Assembly: GCF_029623955.1 (NCBI RefSeq)
Contig: NZ_JARSBP010000007.1
Span: 186,001 to 250,000 of the forward strand
Reading direction: 5' to 3'
DNA: 64,000 nt
DNA from: Mycobacterium sp. 236(2023)
GTDB lineage: Bacteria; Actinomycetota; Actinomycetes; Mycobacteriales; Mycobacteriaceae
Position 1 is the first letter of the stretch; each line of letters starts with the position of its first letter. Below are positions 43,157 through 51,737 of the stretch, in pieces. The position numbers and the translations under genes are program-made. A model generated the notes under the pieces. That model did no database searches, was not told the DNA's origin, and was given only the letters and a program-made list of their open reading frames with translations.

Positions 43157-43900
43157 GTGAGCGAGGAAGCCAGAGCCGACGTGAGTCCCGCTCCGAACGC
43201 CGCTTCAGCACTGGCAGCACGAATCCGCAAGCAGATCGTAATGGGCGAGCTGGTCGAAGGCGACGCGCTACCGTCCGAGGTCGAGATGGTGAAGTCCCTC
43301 GCGGTGTCGCGCCCCACTCTGCGCCAAGCACTGAGGATTCTGGAGAACGAGCACCTGATCTCCGTCCAGCGTGGTGCCCGCGGCGGAACCACTGTGCGCG
43401 GTCCCTCGGTCCCGTTGGCCAGCCGCTATCTCGGGGATCTCCTGCGCTTCAGGAAGGTCACCTTCGGCGACGTCCTACAGGCTCGCCTGATGATCGAACC
43501 CGCGGCGGTCGGGTTGTTGGCGCGCCGCCATGACGACAAAGCACTCGACGAACTGCGGGCTGGCGTCGACGCGAGTCCCGTCGCAACATCGACGGCGCCG
43601 TGCTCGGATGACTTCCACGAGTTGGTGGTTCGGCTGGCGGGCAACGCGACGCTGGCGCAGTACACGATGCTGGTCCACCACTTGATTGGCGGGCACACCA
43701 AGCGCGGAGACGCTGCGCGGTCCGGCGGTGTCGCGCCGGAGAGCGATGGCTCGACCGATGCCCACGCCGCACTGGTCGACCTGATCCGGGCCGGTGCCGT
43801 CCACGCGGCAACCACGCTTTGGCGCGAGCACCTCGAGAACATCAACGAACAGTGGTCCCGGCAGTTCGATCTGCAGGGACTCCTCGAACAGCCCAGCTGA
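43157..43900 (+). CDS. GntR-family regulator, FCD type (second)
   Basis: A 247-residue regulator with a winged helix-turn-helix at about residues 18-75 (AARIRKQIVMGELVEGDALPSEVEMVKSLAVSRPTLRQALRILENEHLI) and an FCD-type ligand domain (QARLMIEPAAVGLLARR, SDDFHELVVRLAGN, DAHAALVDLIRAG). GTG start. It is related in layout to the regulator at 23085 but shorter. Its own promoter carries a perfect palindrome, and a GATTAATC core recurs before the gene at 49717, so it may control itself and the 49.7 kb operon. The ligand is likely an acyl-CoA or organic acid of the pathway. Confidence 0.91.
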   Translation: MSEEARADVSPAPNAASALAARIRKQIVMGELVEGDALPSEVEMVKSLAVSRPTLRQALRILENEHLISVQRGARGGTTVRGPSVPLASRYLGDLLRFRKVTFGDVLQARLMIEPAAVGLLARRHDDKALDELRAGVDASPVATSTAPCSDDFHELVVRLAGNATLAQYTMLVHHLIGGHTKRGDAARSGGVAPESDGSTDAHAALVDLIRAGAVHAATTLWREHLENINEQWSRQFDLQGLLEQPS

Positions 43901-44053
43901 CCGCAGCTCGGCTGACCAATTCCCAATAAGTGGACGTCCCAACCCTGTTGGGAGTACCGAGCGGCGCTGACACGCATGCCCGGCACAACTGAGAAGGCTG
44001 CCGCCGACTGCATTTCGCGTCGATGCACCCACGACCCTGCAGAGGACCAGACC

Positions 44054-44833
44054 GTGAACCATCCCCTGAAATCCGATGCCGAAGTTCTCGTCGAACAACG
44101 CGAGCATATTCTCGTGATCACCATCAATCGCCCCAGCGCACGTAACGCCGTCAACGCCGCCGTCAGCTGGGGCCTCGCCGACGCTATGGACTTCCTCGAC
44201 AGCACCGCACAGCTCTACGTCGGGATCATCACCGGCGCTGGCGGAACATTCTGCGCAGGAATGGATCTCAAAGCATTCTCGCGCGGAGAACGTGTGGACG
44301 TGGAAGGTCGCGGCCTGGGCTTCACGCAGCGCCCTCCGGTCAAACCGCTGATCGCCGCGGTCGAAGGCCACGCACTGGCCGGCGGCGCCGAGATTGCCTT
44401 GGCCGCCGACCTCATCGTGGCCGCCGAGGACGCCTCGTTCGGCATTCCCGAGGTCAAACGAGGGCTCGTCGCCGGCGGTGGAGGACTGTTGCGGTTGCCT
44501 GAGCGGATCCCGCGTGCGGTGGCCATGGAGCTCGCTCTGACCGGTGCGAACCTTGCCGCACCGCGTGCCTACGAACTCGGCCTTGTCAACGCTGTGACCC
44601 CACGGGGGGAGGCGCTAACGACCGCCGTGGCGATGGCCCAGGGTATTACCGCCAATGGACCGCTGGCGGTCGCGGCCACCAAACGGATCATCGTCGAGGC
44701 GTCCGACTGGCCCGCCGACAGGCGTTGGGAACTGCAATCCCAGATCCTGGAACCGGTGTTCGCTTCGAACGACGCCCGCGAGGGCGCTGTGGCGTTCGCC
44801 GAGAAGCGCGCTCCGCATTGGACCGGAACGTGA
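44054..44833 (+). CDS. Enoyl-CoA hydratase (both Glu present)
   Basis: About 259 residues from the GTG at 44054, supported by AGAGGA eight bases upstream; the open frame extends 26 codons further. Unlike the other two crotonases in the window it has both catalytic Glu positions: GHALAGGAEIALAADL and FGIPEVKRGLVAGGGG. Oxyanion residues are in ITGAGGTFCAGMDL. It should hydrate a 2-enoyl-CoA to an (S)-3-hydroxyacyl-CoA. The next gene overlaps as GTGA and encodes the DUF35 protein of an aldolase pair, so its product could be the aldolase substrate; this link is inferred. Confidence 0.92.
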   Translation: MNHPLKSDAEVLVEQREHILVITINRPSARNAVNAAVSWGLADAMDFLDSTAQLYVGIITGAGGTFCAGMDLKAFSRGERVDVEGRGLGFTQRPPVKPLIAAVEGHALAGGAEIALAADLIVAAEDASFGIPEVKRGLVAGGGGLLRLPERIPRAVAMELALTGANLAAPRAYELGLVNAVTPRGEALTTAVAMAQGITANGPLAVAATKRIIVEASDWPADRRWELQSQILEPVFASNDAREGAVAFAEKRAPHWTGT

Positions 44834-45267
44834 CGGCCCCTCGCGCGCCACGCGTCGACAACGACCCGTTGGCTCACCGCCAGCGACCGGTCCAGGACCC
44901 GCTCAGCGAATTCTTCTGGCGCAGCGGCGCCGACGGCGTTCTGCGCATCCAGACATGCGCGGACTGCGGGTACCGCACCCACCCCCCGGGCCCGGTCTGT
45001 GCTCGCTGCTTGAGCGCCGAATGCACCCCCTTGCCGGTCTCGGGCTACGCCACGATACTGACACTCACCGTGAACGTTCAGCCCTGGACGCCGGGTCTCG
45101 ATCCCTACGTGATCGCCTTGGTCGGTCTCGACGAGCAGGACGACCTGCGGTTGACCACGAACATCGTTGACGGAGATCCCTGGTCGGTGAATGTCGGCGA
45201 CCGCGTCCGTGTCACGTTCCTGGAACGTCACGGATTCTTCTATCCGCTCTTTGCGAGGAGCAGCTGA
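44830..45267 (+). CDS. DUF35 Zn-ribbon/OB-fold protein (aldolase partner)
   Basis: About 145 residues from the GTG at 44830, which overlaps the hydratase stop. The N-terminal helix and zinc ribbon are clear: Cys43, Cys46, Cys57 and Cys60 in TCADCGYRTHPPGPVCARC. An OB-fold follows (LPVSGYATILTLTVNV to VGDRVRVTFL). DUF35 proteins bind thiolase-like enzymes. In actinobacterial cholesterol degradation the DUF35 domain of ChsH2 is needed by the aldolase Ltp2 (family knowledge); here it is a free-standing protein without the MaoC domain. The thiolase-like gene follows two bases later, so the two almost certainly form one complex. Confidence 0.92.
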   Translation: MTAPRAPRVDNDPLAHRQRPVQDPLSEFFWRSGADGVLRIQTCADCGYRTHPPGPVCARCLSAECTPLPVSGYATILTLTVNVQPWTPGLDPYVIALVGLDEQDDLRLTTNIVDGDPWSVNVGDRVRVTFLERHGFFYPLFARSS

Positions 45268-45269
45268 CC

Positions 45270-46463
45270 ATGGCGACACATCGTTTCGAACACGACAGCA
45301 TCCTGTCCGGGGTCGGCCAGTCCGATGTCGGCCGCCGGCTGGGGCGTTCGTCCCTTGACCTCACCGTGGAGGCCGCACTGGCCGCCATCGCCGATTCTGG
45401 GCTCACCCGCGACGACATCGACGGCATTTCCACCTATCCCGGCGGAGATCCCGTGTCCACCCACGGTTACGGCGGACCGCCGAGCTTCGAGGTCCAGGAG
45501 GCGTTACGCCTGCAGCTGAACTGGTTTCAGGGCGCCGCCGAGCTTCCCGGACAGCTGGGAGCGGTCATTGCGGCTATGACGGCGGTCAGCGCCGGTCTGG
45601 CCCGCCATGTCCTCGTCTATCGCACCGTGGTGGAATCCAGCGCCCAGGGTTTGGGCGGCCGTGGGGCGGTCTTTGACGCCGACGGGCACGCCACACCGCT
45701 GGCCGGTTGGCTCACCCCCTTCGGAGCACCTTCGGCGGTCAACTGGCTGGCCCTGCTGGCGACACACCATTTCGCGGAATTCGGCACCACCCGAGAACAA
45801 CTCGGCCAGATCGCGCTGACCTGCCGTCGTAATGCAGGGCTCAATCCGGCTGCGGTGTATCGCGATCCGATTGCCATGGCGGATTATTTGCAAGCCCGGA
45901 TGATCTCGACTCCGCTGTGCCTGCTCGACTGCGACGTTCCCGTCGACGGGTCGACCGCGTTCATCGTCTCTCACGCTGACTACGCACCTGACGCGGCGGC
46001 CCCCCCGGTCTACGTCGAAGCCGTTGGTACTGCGATGAATCAGCGGTTCACCTGGGATCAGCAGCATGACCTGAGTGCGATGGCGGCCACCGGTGTCAGC
46101 GAACACCTATGGAGTCGCACGGCGCTGCGCCCGGCCGACGTCGACACGGCGCAACTCTATGACGGCTTTAGCATCCTGGCATTGGTGTGGCTAGAGGCGA
46201 TGGGCTTCTGCCCACGTGGCGCAAGCGGAGAGTTCGTCGAAGGGGGACGTCGGATCGCCCTGGATGGCGAGCTGCCGATCAACACCGGCGGCGGTCAACT
46301 GTCCGGCGGACGTCTCCATGGATTTGGGCTTATCCATGAAGCGGCCCTGCAGCTGCGCCGACAGGCGGGCCACCGCCAGCTACCCAAGGCCGAGGTGGCA
46401 GCCGTGGGTAACGGCGGAGGACCGATTGCCGGGGCGATGCTTCTGACGTCGGCGCGGTACTGA
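45270..46463 (+). CDS. Thiolase-fold Ltp2-like retro-aldolase
   Basis: A 397-residue thiolase-superfamily protein of the sterol-carrier/lipid-transfer (Ltp) type. It keeps the fold (VEAALAAIADSGLTRDDIDGIS, NTGGGQLSGGRLHGFGLIHEA) but has no nucleophilic Cys in the region after AGLARHVLVYRTVVESS, so it cannot work as a thiolase. A Tyr in AQLYDGFSILALVWLEAMGF fits the aldolase subgroup. Ltp2 enzymes cleave tertiary beta-hydroxyacyl-CoAs, releasing propionyl- or acetyl-CoA and a ketone, and require a DUF35 partner, which is encoded directly upstream. Retro-aldol removal of a branched side chain is therefore the best guess. Confidence 0.88.
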   Translation: MATHRFEHDSILSGVGQSDVGRRLGRSSLDLTVEAALAAIADSGLTRDDIDGISTYPGGDPVSTHGYGGPPSFEVQEALRLQLNWFQGAAELPGQLGAVIAAMTAVSAGLARHVLVYRTVVESSAQGLGGRGAVFDADGHATPLAGWLTPFGAPSAVNWLALLATHHFAEFGTTREQLGQIALTCRRNAGLNPAAVYRDPIAMADYLQARMISTPLCLLDCDVPVDGSTAFIVSHADYAPDAAAPPVYVEAVGTAMNQRFTWDQQHDLSAMAATGVSEHLWSRTALRPADVDTAQLYDGFSILALVWLEAMGFCPRGASGEFVEGGRRIALDGELPINTGGGQLSGGRLHGFGLIHEAALQLRRQAGHRQLPKAEVAAVGNGGGPIAGAMLLTSARY

Positions 46464-46470
46464 CGGGGCG

Positions 46471-47613
46471 CTATAGGCCGAGGTTACGGCCGATGAGTTC
46501 CTTCATGATCTCGGTGGTGCCGCCGTAGATAGTCTGGATTCGCACGTCGACATAGTCACGCGCCACCCGGTACTCGTTCATGTATCCGTACCCGCCGTGA
46601 AGTTGTACACACGCATCGACGGTCTTCTTGGCGAGTTCGGTGCACCACCATTTCGCCTTCGCAGCTTCCACCGCGGTGAGTTCACCGTCAACGACCGCGC
46701 GTAAACACCTGTCGATGTACTGCTCGGCGATATCAAGCTCGGTGTCGAGTTCGGCAAGAGTAAACCGGCTGTTTTGGAATGTGCCGATGGGTTGCCCAAA
46801 AGCAGTGCGGTCCTTGGAATACTGCAGCGTCTCGCGCCACGTAGCCCGGGCGCCGGAAATCGCGTGAATGGCGATTGACAGTCTCTCGGAGGGAAGGTTG
46901 TGCATCAGATGGTAGAAGCCCCTTCCCTCCTGCCCGAGAAGGTTGGCACCGGGTACTCGGACGTTCTCGAAACTCAGCTCGGCGGTGTCCTGGGAGTGCA
47001 GCCCCATCTTGTCGAGCTTGCGGCCGCGGGTGAAGCCCTCCATGCCGCGCTCGACGACGAAGAGCGAGAAGCCTTTGTGCCCGGCGCCGGGGTCAGTGCG
47101 GGCCACCACGATGACCAGATCGGAATTGATCCCCGCCGAGATGAAGGTTTTGGCGCCGTTGATGATCCAGTCTTGCCCGTCGCGCACAGCGGTGGTCCGA
47201 ACGCCAGCCAGGTCACTTCCCGCACCCGGCTCGCTCATCGCGATCGCGCCGATGGTCTCGCCGGTGATGAAACCCGGAAGCCAGCGCTGCTTCTGCTCTT
47301 CGGTGGTCAGTGATTTCAGATAGGGGCCGACGATGTCGTTTTGCAGGCTCAGTGTCGGGGTGGCCGAACCGAACGCCGCAAGTTCTTCGACGATCACCGC
47401 GTTGAAGCGGAAATCGTCAGAGCCGCCGCCACCGTACTCTTCGGGCATGTTGAAGCCGATCAGACCGTACTTGCCGGCCGCGGCATACGCGGCACGGTCG
47501 ATCAGCCGGTCGCTCTCCCATTTCTCGGTGTTCGGAGCGACTTCGCGTTCGATGTATTGACGTGTGGTTGCGCGCAGTTGCTCGTGCTCGTCTTCATAGG
47601 CCAAACGCTTCAT
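46471..47613 (-). CDS. Acyl-CoA dehydrogenase
   Basis: A 380-residue acyl-CoA dehydrogenase of the long-chain/isovaleryl-like type. Motifs: AIAMSEPGAGSDLAGVRTTA, WIINGAKTFISAGINSDL, YSKDRTAFGQPIGTFQNSRF and C-terminal QLHGGYGYMNEYRVARDYVDVRIQTIYGGTTEIMKELIGRNLGL. The last motif has Gly where medium-chain enzymes have Glu; in this subtype the base comes from an earlier helix. It looks like a complete homotetrameric enzyme, unlike the paired subunits elsewhere. It is convergent with the Ltp2-like gene (7-base gap) and divergent from the small ferredoxin gene. Confidence 0.92.
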   Translation of the reverse strand: MKRLAYEDEHEQLRATTRQYIEREVAPNTEKWESDRLIDRAAYAAAGKYGLIGFNMPEEYGGGGSDDFRFNAVIVEELAAFGSATPTLSLQNDIVGPYLKSLTTEEQKQRWLPGFITGETIGAIAMSEPGAGSDLAGVRTTAVRDGQDWIINGAKTFISAGINSDLVIVVARTDPGAGHKGFSLFVVERGMEGFTRGRKLDKMGLHSQDTAELSFENVRVPGANLLGQEGRGFYHLMHNLPSERLSIAIHAISGARATWRETLQYSKDRTAFGQPIGTFQNSRFTLAELDTELDIAEQYIDRCLRAVVDGELTAVEAAKAKWWCTELAKKTVDACVQLHGGYGYMNEYRVARDYVDVRIQTIYGGTTEIMKELIGRNLGL

Positions 47614-47737
47614 TCTGGCGTCCCTTTCTTATTGTCGACAAGTTCGACCCACATCTCTGGAGTCTCGAAATCGATTGTCTAAGTGGATAATTCGATGATA
47701 CAGTGGTTCAAGGTTCAACAGATTCGAGGCGACCGTC

Positions 47738-47926
47738 GTGAAGATCACTGTGGACAAGTCCAAGTGCCAAGGCCATATCCGATGCCATTCCCTTGCCCCG
47801 GAGGCCTTCGATATCGACGACGAGGGCTACCCTGTGGTAACCGCGGGAGCAGACGAGGCGCCCCTGGCGACATTGCGCGATGCCGAAGCGGCCTGCCCCG
47901 AGCAGGCGATCACGCTCACTCCCTGA
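47738..47926 (+). CDS. [3Fe-4S]-type ferredoxin (P450 partner type)
   Basis: A 62-residue ferredoxin with Cys10-x2-His13-x2-Cys16 and Cys53-Pro (CQGHIRC ... ACPEQA). His replaces the second Cys of a [4Fe-4S] set, the pattern of single-cluster ferredoxins that reduce actinobacterial P450s. GTG start with GAGGCG upstream. It is monocistronic and not beside a P450, so it may serve the P450s at 37913 and 59789, which lack their own ferredoxins. AT-rich DNA with GATAATTCGATGATAC upstream (about 47684) is the likely promoter. Confidence 0.92.
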   Translation: MKITVDKSKCQGHIRCHSLAPEAFDIDDEGYPVVTAGADEAPLATLRDAEAACPEQAITLTP

Positions 47927-47970
47927 TCCCGCGATCGGCGAAACGCCCTGCCGCTCTGCGGTTTGCGCGC

Positions 47971-48849
47971 TCACCACTGGCGGATCAATCCCTCTTGGGC
48001 CACGCTCGCGACGAGCGTGCCCGCGCCGTCAAACAACGCGCCCCGGCACAGCGCGCGGGCACCACCGGTCCAGTCGGTGCGTTGCTCGTAGAGCAGCCAG
48101 TCGTTAGCACATAGTCGATCGTGGAACCACACCGCGTGATCGAGGCTGGCGAGTTGGAGCCCCGGCTGACCCAGGATCAGTCCATGGCGGGCTGCTGCGT
48201 TCGACAGCAACAGCAGGTCGGAAATATAGGCGACGGCGGCGGCGTGGACAAACTGGTTCGACGGCAGTATGTCTCGCGACCGCACCCAGTACCGAAAGGT
48301 ACGTTCCGCCCCGGAGCGGCTGGCGGCGACCCGGGGCGGTGGGTCCACAAAGCGGACCTCAACGGGAAACTCTTCGGACAGACGGCTCAGCCAGCTTGCG
48401 TAGCCACCGTCGGCGTCGGCGAGTTCGCTGTCTGCGAGTGGAGGGGGATCAGGTGCCGGCGCCGTGGCGGTCAACGCCTGATAACGGGGGCCGTCCTCCT
48501 CGCGATGAAACGACGCCGTCATGGTCAGCAACTCGTCTCCGTGCTGGGTGGCGACGACTCGGCGAGCGGTGAAGCTCGTCCCCGACCGCAGGTCCTGCAC
48601 CTGGTACAGCACGGGTACGGCTGGATCGCCGCGGCGGAGGAAGTAGGCATGGAGTGAGTGCACCAACCGGTCGGCGGTGACGTCCGTACCGGCGGCCAGC
48701 AGGGCTTGCGCGACTACTTCTCCGCCGAAAATGCTGGGCCGCAGCGACATCGAACGTCGCGGCCACCCGCGAAACATTCTCTGCTCGATGCGCTCCAATT
48801 CCAGCGGAAGCCCAGGCGCGCCCGGCCCCTGCTCGCGTGTGGCCGTCAT
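47971..48849 (-). CDS. tesB: Acyl-CoA thioesterase II (TesB-like)
   Basis: About 292 residues from the ATG at 48849, which overlaps the SDR stop as ATGA; the open frame extends 13 codons further. Two hotdog domains are visible: the N-terminal one with MSLRPSIFGGEVVAQALLAAGTDVTADRLVHSLHAYFLRRGDP and FTARRVVATQHGDELLTMTASFH, and the C-terminal one with LGLQLASLDHAVWFHD-like sequence (read as GLQLASLDHAVWFHDRL) and LCRGALFDGAGTLVASVAQEGLIR. It hydrolyses acyl-CoA to free acid and CoA and may drain stalled intermediates. Coupled to an SDR gene upstream. Confidence 0.9.
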   Translation of the reverse strand: MTATREQGPGAPGLPLELERIEQRMFRGWPRRSMSLRPSIFGGEVVAQALLAAGTDVTADRLVHSLHAYFLRRGDPAVPVLYQVQDLRSGTSFTARRVVATQHGDELLTMTASFHREEDGPRYQALTATAPAPDPPPLADSELADADGGYASWLSRLSEEFPVEVRFVDPPPRVAASRSGAERTFRYWVRSRDILPSNQFVHAAAVAYISDLLLLSNAAARHGLILGQPGLQLASLDHAVWFHDRLCANDWLLYEQRTDWTGGARALCRGALFDGAGTLVASVAQEGLIRQW

Positions 48850-49604
48850 CTGGGGCCAAACCGCTGCCCGGCGTCCAGGCGGATGCATTGACCGTTGAGC
48901 ATCGGATTCTCGATGATTGCTGCCGCCAACCGTGCATACTCGATCGGCTGGCCCATTCGATGCGGGAATGCTGCTCCCGCAACCAGTTTGGCCTTCTGCT
49001 CGTCAGGTATTCCTGTCAACGCTCCGGTGTCGAAGAGGCTCGGGGCGATCGCGCAGACCCGAATTCCCAGACCCCCGAGGTCGCGGGCCATGGTGAGACA
49101 CATTCCGGCGATCGCCGCCTTGGCCGCACTGTAGGCGACCTGGCCGATCTGACCTTCGAACGCCGCGATCGATGAAGTGTTGACCAGCACGCCACGCTCG
49201 TCGTCGACCGCATCGTTGTCGGCCATCAGCGCCGCCGCGATACGGCAGATGTTGAATGTAGCAACGGCGTTGAGGTCCAGCACATCTCGAAAAGTCTGGA
49301 GGTCGTGAGGCCCGGACTTGGACAGCGTACGGGCGGCCACCCCGCCCCCGGCTGTGGTGACGACGATGTCGAGACCCTTCAGTCGGCCGTGTGCCGAGCG
49401 CAGTGCCCCTTCAGCCTCAATGAAGTCGGTGATGTCGACGGGCTCGAATAGGCCGGACAGTTGCGAGGCGATGTCCGACCCGGCGGAATCGACGCGATCG
49501 AGGACCGCGACCGATGCGCCGCGTTCGGCGAGCAACTGGGCGGTGGCGCGCCCCATGCCCGACGCTCCGCCGACAACTACAGCCTTTTTTCCGGCTATCT
49601 CCAC
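48846..49604 (-). CDS. SDR oxidoreductase, type II 3-hydroxyacyl-CoA dehydrogenase-like
   Basis: A 252-residue SDR. Cofactor motif VVVGGASGMGRATAQLLAERGASVAVLDRVD, catalytic Ser in NTSSIAAFEGQIGQ, Tyr/Lys in YSAAKAAIAG, and C-terminal AIIENPMLNGQCIRLDAGQRF. The sequence pattern is that of HSD17B10/type II 3-hydroxyacyl-CoA dehydrogenases, which oxidise 3-hydroxyacyl-CoAs and some hydroxysteroids with NAD (Asp in VLDRVD). It precedes the thioesterase gene with a 4-base overlap and is divergent from the operon starting at 49717. A beta-oxidation role is likely. Confidence 0.91.
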   Translation of the reverse strand: MEIAGKKAVVVGGASGMGRATAQLLAERGASVAVLDRVDSAGSDIASQLSGLFEPVDITDFIEAEGALRSAHGRLKGLDIVVTTAGGGVAARTLSKSGPHDLQTFRDVLDLNAVATFNICRIAAALMADNDAVDDERGVLVNTSSIAAFEGQIGQVAYSAAKAAIAGMCLTMARDLGGLGIRVCAIAPSLFDTGALTGIPDEQKAKLVAGAAFPHRMGQPIEYARLAAAIIENPMLNGQCIRLDAGQRFGPR

Positions 49605-49664
49605 TCAAAGGTCCCTTCAACTGGTTGAACTCAACACCTGACAGCCGGTACCGGCCGACGTTAT

Positions 49665-49693
49665 TTGACGATTAATCTTATAGCGAATAATTT
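49665..49693 (+). promoter_or_regulatory. Promoter with GATTAATC operator core
   Basis: TTGACG (49665-49670), a 17-base spacer and TAATTT (49688-49693) form a good promoter for the gene at 49717. The spacer begins with the palindrome core GATTAATC (49670-49677), also present in the GntR promoter at 43112-43125. TGACGATTAATCTTA here matches 53816-53830 in 13 of 15 bases. Confidence 0.6.
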
Positions 49694-49716
49694 GATCCCA
49701 GAATGGAGGCGGTACG

Positions 49717-50871
49717 GTGCAGCTGTCAAGTGAGGAACAGGACCTGGTGACCACGGTCCGACATTTCGTCGACAAGGACGTCCGGCCCTCGGCCCGCGAC
49801 CTCGACCACGCCAACACCTATCCCGAAACACTCATCGAGACGATGAAGGAGATCGGGATATTCGGACTCGCGATACCCGAGCCCTACGGGGTCGGAGCAG
49901 TATCGATGCCCTGCTACGTCGCCGTCACCGAGGAGCTGGCCCGCGGCTGGATGAGCCTGGCCGGCGCTATGGGCGGCCACACCGTCGTCAGCAAGCTGAT
50001 CACCACGTTCGGCACCGATGACCAGAAGCAGCGCTACTTGCCGCGGATGGCCACCGGTGAGCTGCGTACCACGATGGCGCTCACTGAGCCCGGCGGCGGG
50101 TCGGACCTGCAGGCGATGCGCACCGTGGCCCGCCGCGTCGGCGACGACTACATCATCAACGGCAGCAAGACCTGGATCACCAACGCCCGCCGCGCCGGAT
50201 TGATTGCGCTGCTATGTAAGACGGATCCCTCGGCGCAACCCGCGCACCGCGGAGTCTCGATTCTGCTTGTCGAAAAGGTTCCCGGCTTCGAGGTTTCCAA
50301 GGACCTGCCCAAGCTTGGCTACAAGGGCGTCGAAAGCTGCGAACTCACCTTCACCGACTGCCGTGTGCCGGCGAGCGCGCTGTTGGGCGAGGCCGAGGGC
50401 GGCGGCTTCGCTCAGATGATGAAGGGACTGGAAGTGGGACGGCTGCAGGTTGCTGCGCGCGCCACCGGGGTGGCCCGCGCAGCGTTCGACGACGCCCTTC
50501 GCTACGCCCAGGAACGAGAAAGCTTCGGAAAACCGATCTGGGAACACCAATCGGTCGGCAACATGCTCGCCGATATGGGAACGAAGCTGTCCGCTGCGCG
50601 CGCTCTACTGCACAGCGCCGCAGCGAAATTCGACACCGGCGCGCGCTGCGACATGGAAGCGGGCATGGCCAAACTCTTCGCCTCCGAAGTCGGTATGGAA
50701 ATCGCCCTCGACGCCTTGCGGGTGCACGGGGGCTACGGCTACTCCACCGAGTACGACGTGGAGCGTTACTTCCGGGATGCCCCCTTGATGATCGTGGGCG
50801 AGGGGACCAACGAGATTCAACGCGGCGTCATCGCCAAACAGTTGGTAAAGCGGGGGGGCCTGGACCGATGA
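49717..50871 (+). CDS. Acyl-CoA dehydrogenase (short-chain/methylsuccinyl-like)
   Basis: A 384-residue acyl-CoA dehydrogenase with a canonical catalytic Glu: VHGGYGYSTEYDVERYFRDAPLMIVGEGTNEIQRGVIA. Also seen: TMALTEPGGGSDLQAMRTVA, YIINGSKTWITNARRAGL and AQERESFGKPIWEHQSVGNMLADM. GTG start with GGAGG seven bases upstream. It is the only dehydrogenase of the window with the EGT-type Glu. The next two genes encode an HTD2/itaconyl-CoA hydratase-like protein and a CitE-like lyase, so a branched C5-dicarboxylyl-CoA such as methylsuccinyl-CoA is a reasonable substrate guess; this is inference from context. Confidence 0.92.
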   Translation: MQLSSEEQDLVTTVRHFVDKDVRPSARDLDHANTYPETLIETMKEIGIFGLAIPEPYGVGAVSMPCYVAVTEELARGWMSLAGAMGGHTVVSKLITTFGTDDQKQRYLPRMATGELRTTMALTEPGGGSDLQAMRTVARRVGDDYIINGSKTWITNARRAGLIALLCKTDPSAQPAHRGVSILLVEKVPGFEVSKDLPKLGYKGVESCELTFTDCRVPASALLGEAEGGGFAQMMKGLEVGRLQVAARATGVARAAFDDALRYAQERESFGKPIWEHQSVGNMLADMGTKLSAARALLHSAAAKFDTGARCDMEAGMAKLFASEVGMEIALDALRVHGGYGYSTEYDVERYFRDAPLMIVGEGTNEIQRGVIAKQLVKRGGLDR

Positions 50872-51737
50872 CGTCCTCCACGTCGACCGACGCAGTGTTG
50901 TTCGACGACCTGAACCTCTGGCGGCCACCCTCGGTAACGTCCACCGATCTGGTCGACGCCGGGCGCCTGCAGGCGCTGGCCGCTGTGCTGGACCGCGAGG
51001 ACCAGGCGATGACCAGCGTGCCGCCCTTGTGGCACTGGGTCTACTTCACCGAATGGCCCGCCTCCGCCAGCCTGGGCCCCGACGGGAATCCACGCACGGG
51101 TGACTTCCTGCCGCCGATCCCGCAGCGACGACAACGCCTTGCAGGCGCCCGGTTTACCATTATCGGCCCCCTGCTTCTCGGGCATCGCGCAGTCCGCGTG
51201 TCCGAGCTCGTCTCGGCCAGGGTGAAACACGGCCACACCGGACACACCCTCTACGTCACGGTGCGCCACACCCTCAGCCAGAGCTCTCAGATCAGAATCA
51301 TCGAAGAGCACGATCTCGTGTATCGCAGCGCCACCACCCCATCGATGCCGTGCCCGCGGATCTCCGAACCGCTGAGGCCCTCACCTGCGCCGTGGACGTC
51401 CACACCCGTAACCCACCCCGCACTGCTATTCCGGTTCAGTGCCTTGACCGCGAACACCCATCGCATTCATTACGACCAGTCCTACGCACGCGACGTCGAA
51501 GGATTCCCGACACTCGTCGTGCACCAGCCACTACTGGCTCTTTACCTGGCCGAGCTTGCCCGCACGAACTCGGCGCGGCAGCTCTATCGTCTTGATATCC
51601 GCTTTCTCACAACAGTATTCGCAGGAGACCCGTTTCGCATCGACGGCACCCCGTCGCTCGACGGGGCCGCCGCCGAGCTGTCGGTGAATTCTGGTGTCGA
51701 CACCGTGCACGCCATTGCGCGTGCCGAGTTCGCATGA
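50868..51737 (+). CDS. HTD2/mesaconyl- or itaconyl-CoA hydratase-like protein
   Basis: A 289-residue two-hotdog hydratase. The sequence PLWHWVYFTEWPASASLGPDGNPRTGDFLPPIPQRRQRLAGARF is typical of the HTD2/Meh/itaconyl-CoA hydratase group, and the second domain carries FSALTANTHRIHYDQSYARDVEGFPTLVVHQPLLA, with the N-x4-H/Y-D dehydratase-like motif. Relatives hydrate mesaconyl-C4-CoA or itaconyl-CoA to citramalyl-CoA. It overlaps the dehydrogenase gene and the CitE-like gene by four bases each, so all three are made together. The itaconyl/mesaconyl assignment comes from the following lyase gene and needs an enzyme assay. Confidence 0.86.
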   Translation: MTSSTSTDAVLFDDLNLWRPPSVTSTDLVDAGRLQALAAVLDREDQAMTSVPPLWHWVYFTEWPASASLGPDGNPRTGDFLPPIPQRRQRLAGARFTIIGPLLLGHRAVRVSELVSARVKHGHTGHTLYVTVRHTLSQSSQIRIIEEHDLVYRSATTPSMPCPRISEPLRPSPAPWTSTPVTHPALLFRFSALTANTHRIHYDQSYARDVEGFPTLVVHQPLLALYLAELARTNSARQLYRLDIRFLTTVFAGDPFRIDGTPSLDGAAAELSVNSGVDTVHAIARAEFA

